A program made the position numbers and the translations under genes. Below, one piece after another: positions 60,431-64,000 of a stretch of DNA of 64,000 nt (position 1 is the stretch's first letter; the number at the start of each line of letters is the position of its first letter). Origin of the DNA: Brachybacterium sp. YJGR34 (GTDB lineage: Bacteria > Actinomycetota > Actinomycetes > Actinomycetales > Dermabacteraceae); contig NZ_PNFB01000001.1 in assembly GCF_003347015.1 (NCBI RefSeq), positions 186,001-250,000 of the forward strand, given 5' to 3'. Under the pieces are notes generated by a model that was given only the letters and a program-made list of their open reading frames with translations, made no database searches and was not told the DNA's origin.

Positions 60431-62359
60431 ATGACCATCTTCTCGCTGCGGGACTCCTCCCGCGCGGCGAGGCCGGCACCTCCGGCCCAGGCCCCGTCCC
60501 CGCCCGCCGCGCCCCGACGGGAGCTGCAGCCGGTGACGCTGCCCTTCGCCCTGTTCGACGCGCTGCTGTGGTGCTTCGGCCTGTGGATCGCCTCCGGGCT
60601 GCGCCTGGAGACCCCGGCGCTCACCGCAGGCCGCACCCTCGAGGCCGGCGGCACCCCGATCCTCGGCCTGCTGCTCTGCGCCGCCATCGCCGCCGGGGTC
60701 CATGTCCTCGTCGCGCGGCTGTTCGGGCTCCACCAGGGCCGCCATCTGGTGGGCAGCTTCGACGAGCTGCTGCCGCTCGCGCTCGTCGTGGGAGCCACCG
60801 CCCTGGTCCTCACCGCGCTGGGCGCCGTGGCGGGGGAGCGGATGCTCCCGCTCACCGCGCCGCTCATCGCCGCCCCCGTGGTGCTGGTCCTCGCCGGCAT
60901 GCTCCGGTACGCGGTGCGCCGGGCGGCGACCCGCGCGGTGCCGGACCCCCGTTCCGCGTGCACGGCCCGGGCGCTGATCGTCGGCGCCGGCGAGGTGGGC
61001 CGCTCCCTCGCGGACTCCATGCGCCACGACCCGAGCTCGCGCTGGGAGCCGGCGGCCTTCCTCGACGACGACCCGCGCAAGCGGAACCTCCGCCACGCCG
61101 GCGCCCCCGTGCTGGGCGCCACGGGCGACATGCGGGCCGCCGCGATCGCCTCCCGCGCCGACGTCGTCGTGATCGCCACGACGGTCATCAGCGCCGAGGC
61201 CCTGAGCGCCCTGACCGCCCGTGCCGGGGAGATCGGGCTGCCGGTGAGGATCGTCCCGGCCCTCCCCGAGATGCTCGACGGGGATCGCCGCACCATCCAT
61301 GACCTGCGCGAGATCCAGCCGCAGGACCTGCTGGGCCGGCGGGCCGTCGCCACCGACCTCAGCACCATCTCCGCGATGTTGGCCGGGAGGACTGTCCTGG
61401 TGACCGGGGCGGGAGGGTCCATCGGCGCCGAGCTGTGCCGGCAGATCTCGACCTTCGCGCCGCGGGAGCTGGTGATGCTGGACCGCGACGAATCGGCTCT
61501 GCACGCGCTGCTGCTGAGCATGGGCGGCACCGCTGATCTGGGCCGCGAGAACATGGAGCTCGCGGACATCCGCGACGCCGAGCGGCTCGAGGCGGTCTTC
61601 GCCGCCCACCGCCCCGAGGTGGTCTTCCACGCCGCCGCGCTCAAGCACGTCAACATGCTCGAGAGATCCCCGGACGAGGCCTACAAGACCAACGTGCTGG
61701 GCACGCACAACGTGCTCGCCGCGGCCCGGCGCCACGGCGTGGAGCGCTTCGTGAACATCTCGACCGACAAGGCCGCCGATCCCCACAACGTGCTGGGCCT
61801 GAGCAAGCGGATCGCCGAGGGGCTCACGGCCCGGACGGCGCTGACCGCCCCGGGCGGCTCCTGGGTCAGCGTGCGCTTCGGCAACGTGCTCGCCACGCGC
61901 GGCTCGGTGCTGCACACCTTCATCGCGCAGATCGAGCGCGGCGGCCCGGTCACCGTCACCGACCCCGAGGTCACGCGGTACTTCATGACCGTCTCGGAGG
62001 CCGTGCAGCTGGTGCTGCAGGCCGCGGTCGTGGGCCGCAGCGGCACGGCGATGGTGCTGGACATGGGGGAGCCCGTGCCCATCGCCCAGCTGGCCCGGCA
62101 GCTCATCGAGGCCTCGGGCCGCACGGTCGAGATCGTCTACACGGGGCTGCGGCCCGGCGAGAAGCTCCACGAGGTGCTCTTCGCCCCCGGCGAGGACAGC
62201 GCCGCCACGGGGCATCCGCTGATCTCCGGGGTCCCGGTGGCGCCGGTGGACCTCCGGGACGTCCCGGCGCCCGTCGCGCCTCGCCGCGCCTCGGAGTACC
62301 TGACGGCGATGTCCCGCGTCTGCGACGCGATGGACCTCCCCGTGGCCGTGGGGCTCTGA
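60431..62359 (+). CDS. Membrane-anchored NDP-sugar 4,6-dehydratase (CapD/PglF-like)
   Basis: Removes water from a UDP-N-acetyl sugar (C4 oxidation, C6 reduction), first step toward bacillosamine-, FucNAc- or legionaminic-type sugars. 642 residues. Four N-terminal membrane segments, about 35-160; a first Rossmann domain (ALIVGAGEVGRSLADS, about 182); and the catalytic SDR domain with NAD motif LVTGAGGSIGAELCRQI (about 324). VVFHAAALKHVNMLE, STDKAADPHNVLGLSKRIAE and FGNVLATRGSVLHTF are family signatures; the catalytic Tyr position of ordinary SDRs is non-Tyr, as in CapD/PglF. GAAGGA precedes the ATG. Operonic with the aminotransferase. Confidence 0.92.
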   Translation: MTIFSLRDSSRAARPAPPAQAPSPPAAPRRELQPVTLPFALFDALLWCFGLWIASGLRLETPALTAGRTLEAGGTPILGLLLCAAIAAGVHVLVARLFGLHQGRHLVGSFDELLPLALVVGATALVLTALGAVAGERMLPLTAPLIAAPVVLVLAGMLRYAVRRAATRAVPDPRSACTARALIVGAGEVGRSLADSMRHDPSSRWEPAAFLDDDPRKRNLRHAGAPVLGATGDMRAAAIASRADVVVIATTVISAEALSALTARAGEIGLPVRIVPALPEMLDGDRRTIHDLREIQPQDLLGRRAVATDLSTISAMLAGRTVLVTGAGGSIGAELCRQISTFAPRELVMLDRDESALHALLLSMGGTADLGRENMELADIRDAERLEAVFAAHRPEVVFHAAALKHVNMLERSPDEAYKTNVLGTHNVLAAARRHGVERFVNISTDKAADPHNVLGLSKRIAEGLTARTALTAPGGSWVSVRFGNVLATRGSVLHTFIAQIERGGPVTVTDPEVTRYFMTVSEAVQLVLQAAVVGRSGTAMVLDMGEPVPIAQLARQLIEASGRTVEIVYTGLRPGEKLHEVLFAPGEDSAATGHPLISGVPVAPVDLRDVPAPVAPRRASEYLTAMSRVCDAMDLPVAVGL

Positions 62360-62362
62360 GCC

Positions 62363-63544
62363 ATGGCATCGATCCTCCTGTCCGGACCCGACGTGACCGC
62401 GCTCGAGCGCTCGGCGATCTCCGAGGCCTTCGACTCCGGCTGGATCGCGCCTCTCGGCCCTGCCGTGGACGCCTTCGAGCAGGAGATGGCCGCGCGCCTG
62501 GGCCGGCGGCGCGCGGTCGCCCTCAGCTCGGGGACCGCGGCGCTCCACCTGGGCCTGCTGGCCTGGGGCGTCGGTCCCGGGGACGTCGTCCCCACCGCGA
62601 CCATGACCTTCGCGGCGACCGCCAATGCGATCACCTACACCGGGGCCACCCCGTACTTCGTCGACGTCGACCCGGCCACCGGCCAGATGGACCCGGCGCT
62701 GCTCGAGGAGGTCCTCCTCGAGCTCGCGGACGCGGGCCGCTCCGTCCCGGCGATCGTGCCCGTGGACCTGCTGGGGCGCTGCTCCGACCACGGACGCCTG
62801 CGGGAGCTCGCCCGCCACGCCGGGGCCCGTGTGCTCGTCGATTCCGCCGAGTCGCTCGGCGCGCACCATCGCGGCGTCCCGGCCGGGAAGCTGGGCGACG
62901 CCGCGATCCTCTCCTTCAACGGCAACAAGGTGATGACGACCTCCGGGGGCGGCATGTACCTGACCGACGACGAGGCCGCCGCGGACCGCGTGCGCTTCCT
63001 CGCCACCCAGGCCCGCGAGAGCGTCGCCCACTACGAGCATCGCGAGGTCGGGTACAACTACCGGCTCTCGAACCTGCTGGCGGCCGTCGGCCGGGCGCAG
63101 CTCTCGCGGCTGGACGGGATGCTCGAGCGGCGCCGTGCGCGCCGCACCGCCTACGCCGCGATCGTGGCGCCCGTGCCGGGGATCGAGGTGTTCCAGCGCG
63201 CCGGGGACGAGCAGGACAACTGCTGGCTCACGGCCGTCGTCGTCGACGCGCCCATGGCGGGCTTCACCGCCGCGGAGCTCGGCGCCGCCCTGACCGGCGC
63301 CGGCATCGAGTGCCGGCCGCTGTGGAAGCCGATGCATCTCCAGCCCGCCTTCTCCGGCGTCCCGGCACGCGTCACGGGCGCGGCCGAGCAGCTCTTCGCG
63401 ACCGGTCTCGCGCTGCCCAGCGGCTCGGTGCTGACCGCGGAGGAGTGCGCTCGGGTGGATGCGACGCTGGCCGATGCGCTCGAGCGCCTCGGCGGCAGGG
63501 GCGCGGGCGCGGGTCCCGTCCCCTCACGACGGGATCAGCGATGA
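62363..63544 (+). CDS. DegT/DnrJ/EryC1/StrS-type sugar aminotransferase
   Basis: A PLP-dependent aminotransferase, probably acting on the 4-keto sugar made by the upstream dehydratase. 393 residues. ALSSGTAALHLGLLAWGVGPGD, VDSAESLGAHHRG (PLP-ring Asp), FNGNKVMTTSGGGM with the PLP-binding Lys189, and YNYRLSNLLAAVGRAQL. This pairing (PglF-PglE like) is classical. It starts 3 bp after the dehydratase and overlaps the next gene by ATGA. Confidence 0.93.
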   Translation: MASILLSGPDVTALERSAISEAFDSGWIAPLGPAVDAFEQEMAARLGRRRAVALSSGTAALHLGLLAWGVGPGDVVPTATMTFAATANAITYTGATPYFVDVDPATGQMDPALLEEVLLELADAGRSVPAIVPVDLLGRCSDHGRLRELARHAGARVLVDSAESLGAHHRGVPAGKLGDAAILSFNGNKVMTTSGGGMYLTDDEAAADRVRFLATQARESVAHYEHREVGYNYRLSNLLAAVGRAQLSRLDGMLERRRARRTAYAAIVAPVPGIEVFQRAGDEQDNCWLTAVVVDAPMAGFTAAELGAALTGAGIECRPLWKPMHLQPAFSGVPARVTGAAEQLFATGLALPSGSVLTAEECARVDATLADALERLGGRGAGAGPVPSRRDQR

Positions 63545-64000
63545 GCGGGGCGTGCCCGGTGCAGATCGCCCGCGCCTGGATCGAGGACTATCTGACGCGG
63601 GAGCATCCGAGCATGCCGCGACCGGGAGCCGTCTGCCCCTTCGTGCGACCCGCTCTGGCCGCGGACGCGATCGAGGTGCGCGCCGTGCCCGTCGTCGGCA
63701 CCGATCCGGTGGCGGAGGTGCTCGAGGTGGCGCGGCAGGGACTGGCCGACTTCGCCGCGAGCACCACCACCTCGCGGGCGGACTCCCTGCGTGCGCTGGT
63801 CCTCGTCATCCCCTCGGCGACGGGCCGGGTCATCGACGATGCGCACGCGCTGGTGAAGTCCGAGGCGGTGGACGCGGGCCTGATGATCGGCCAGTTCCAC
63901 GAGATGTGCGAGGAGGCCTCGGCGCGCAACGAGGGATTCCCGGTCAACCGTTCGCCGGTGCCGCTGCTGGCCATCCGGCGGATGACCGTCCACGACATCC
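63541..64000 (+). CDS. Uncharacterised protein (partial, cut by window end)
   Basis: The visible 153 residues begin MSGACPVQIARAWIEDYL and contain GAVCPFVRPALAADAIEV, LVLVIPSATGRV and MIGQFHEMCEEASARN. This looks like the uncharacterised DUF6875-type family, an assignment I make only tentatively. It is coupled to the aminotransferase by an ATGA overlap, so it belongs to the sugar operon in expression. No membrane span is visible. Function unknown. Confidence 0.6.
   Translation, partial: MSGACPVQIARAWIEDYLTREHPSMPRPGAVCPFVRPALAADAIEVRAVPVVGTDPVAEVLEVARQGLADFAASTTTSRADSLRALVLVIPSATGRVIDDAHALVKSEAVDAGLMIGQFHEMCEEASARNEGFPVNRSPVPLLAIRRMTVHDI

Overview
The window is about 70% G+C. It has actinobacterial hallmarks: many GTG starts, TAnnNT -10 boxes, a resuscitation-promoting-factor-like transglycosylase, and dense genes coupled by ATGA or GTGA overlaps. 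The gene content suggests a member of the Micrococcales, perhaps Brachybacterium or a relative. That placement is inferred from style and gene content, not from a marker gene. I see no rRNA, tRNA, CRISPR array, insertion sequence or prophage.

Region by region. 1-6180: an ABC-2 exporter (permease cut by the window start) with an orphan OmpR-type regulator and a kinase-like/methyltransferase fusion, then a histidine kinase - LuxR regulator - P-loop kinase operon. 6273-10008: a TetR/NmrA divergent pair with two operators, two VOC-type proteins and a CPBP-like membrane protein. 10005-17269: a xylan-use locus with one cytosolic and one secreted GH10 xylanase, a LacI regulator, and an oligosaccharide ABC importer whose promoter carries two perfect operators. 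17262-24556: LysR and two aldo/keto reductases, a serine beta-lactamase-like protein, a CBS/CNNM protein and pyruvate:quinone oxidoreductase (poxB).

24637-50386 is a large cell-surface polysaccharide locus. It opens with a tyrosine autokinase heading an 11-gene run in which every junction overlaps by 4 or 10 bp. The run includes neuA- and neuB-like nonulosonic-acid genes, several glycosyltransferases and a Wzy-like polymerase. Then come an FrhB-like iron-sulfur protein, two pyruvyltransferases, a Wzx-like flippase, a WbaP-type priming transferase, a VanZ-like protein and manA. Interleaved at the end is an unusual set: nucleotidyltransferase, PqqD-like protein, HPr-kinase-like P-loop protein, low-molecular-weight phosphatase, and a MauE-thioredoxin fusion preceded by a 25-residue leaderless reading frame.

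50468-60226 holds housekeeping and membrane genes: aldehyde dehydrogenase, cation/proton antiporter, M48 peptidase, MFS exporter, HTTM protein and the Rpf-like protein. From 60431 a second sugar-nucleotide block begins, with a membrane-anchored 4,6-dehydratase, a DegT aminotransferase and an unknown protein cut by the window end. Together with neuA/neuB this could supply a legionaminic- or bacillosamine-type sugar, but the acetyltransferase and hydrolysing epimerase are not seen here.

A recurrent signal is a -10 box exactly 6 or 7 bases before an ATG or GTG. It occurs at 12 genes, which are therefore probably transcribed without a leader. I used it to choose starts.
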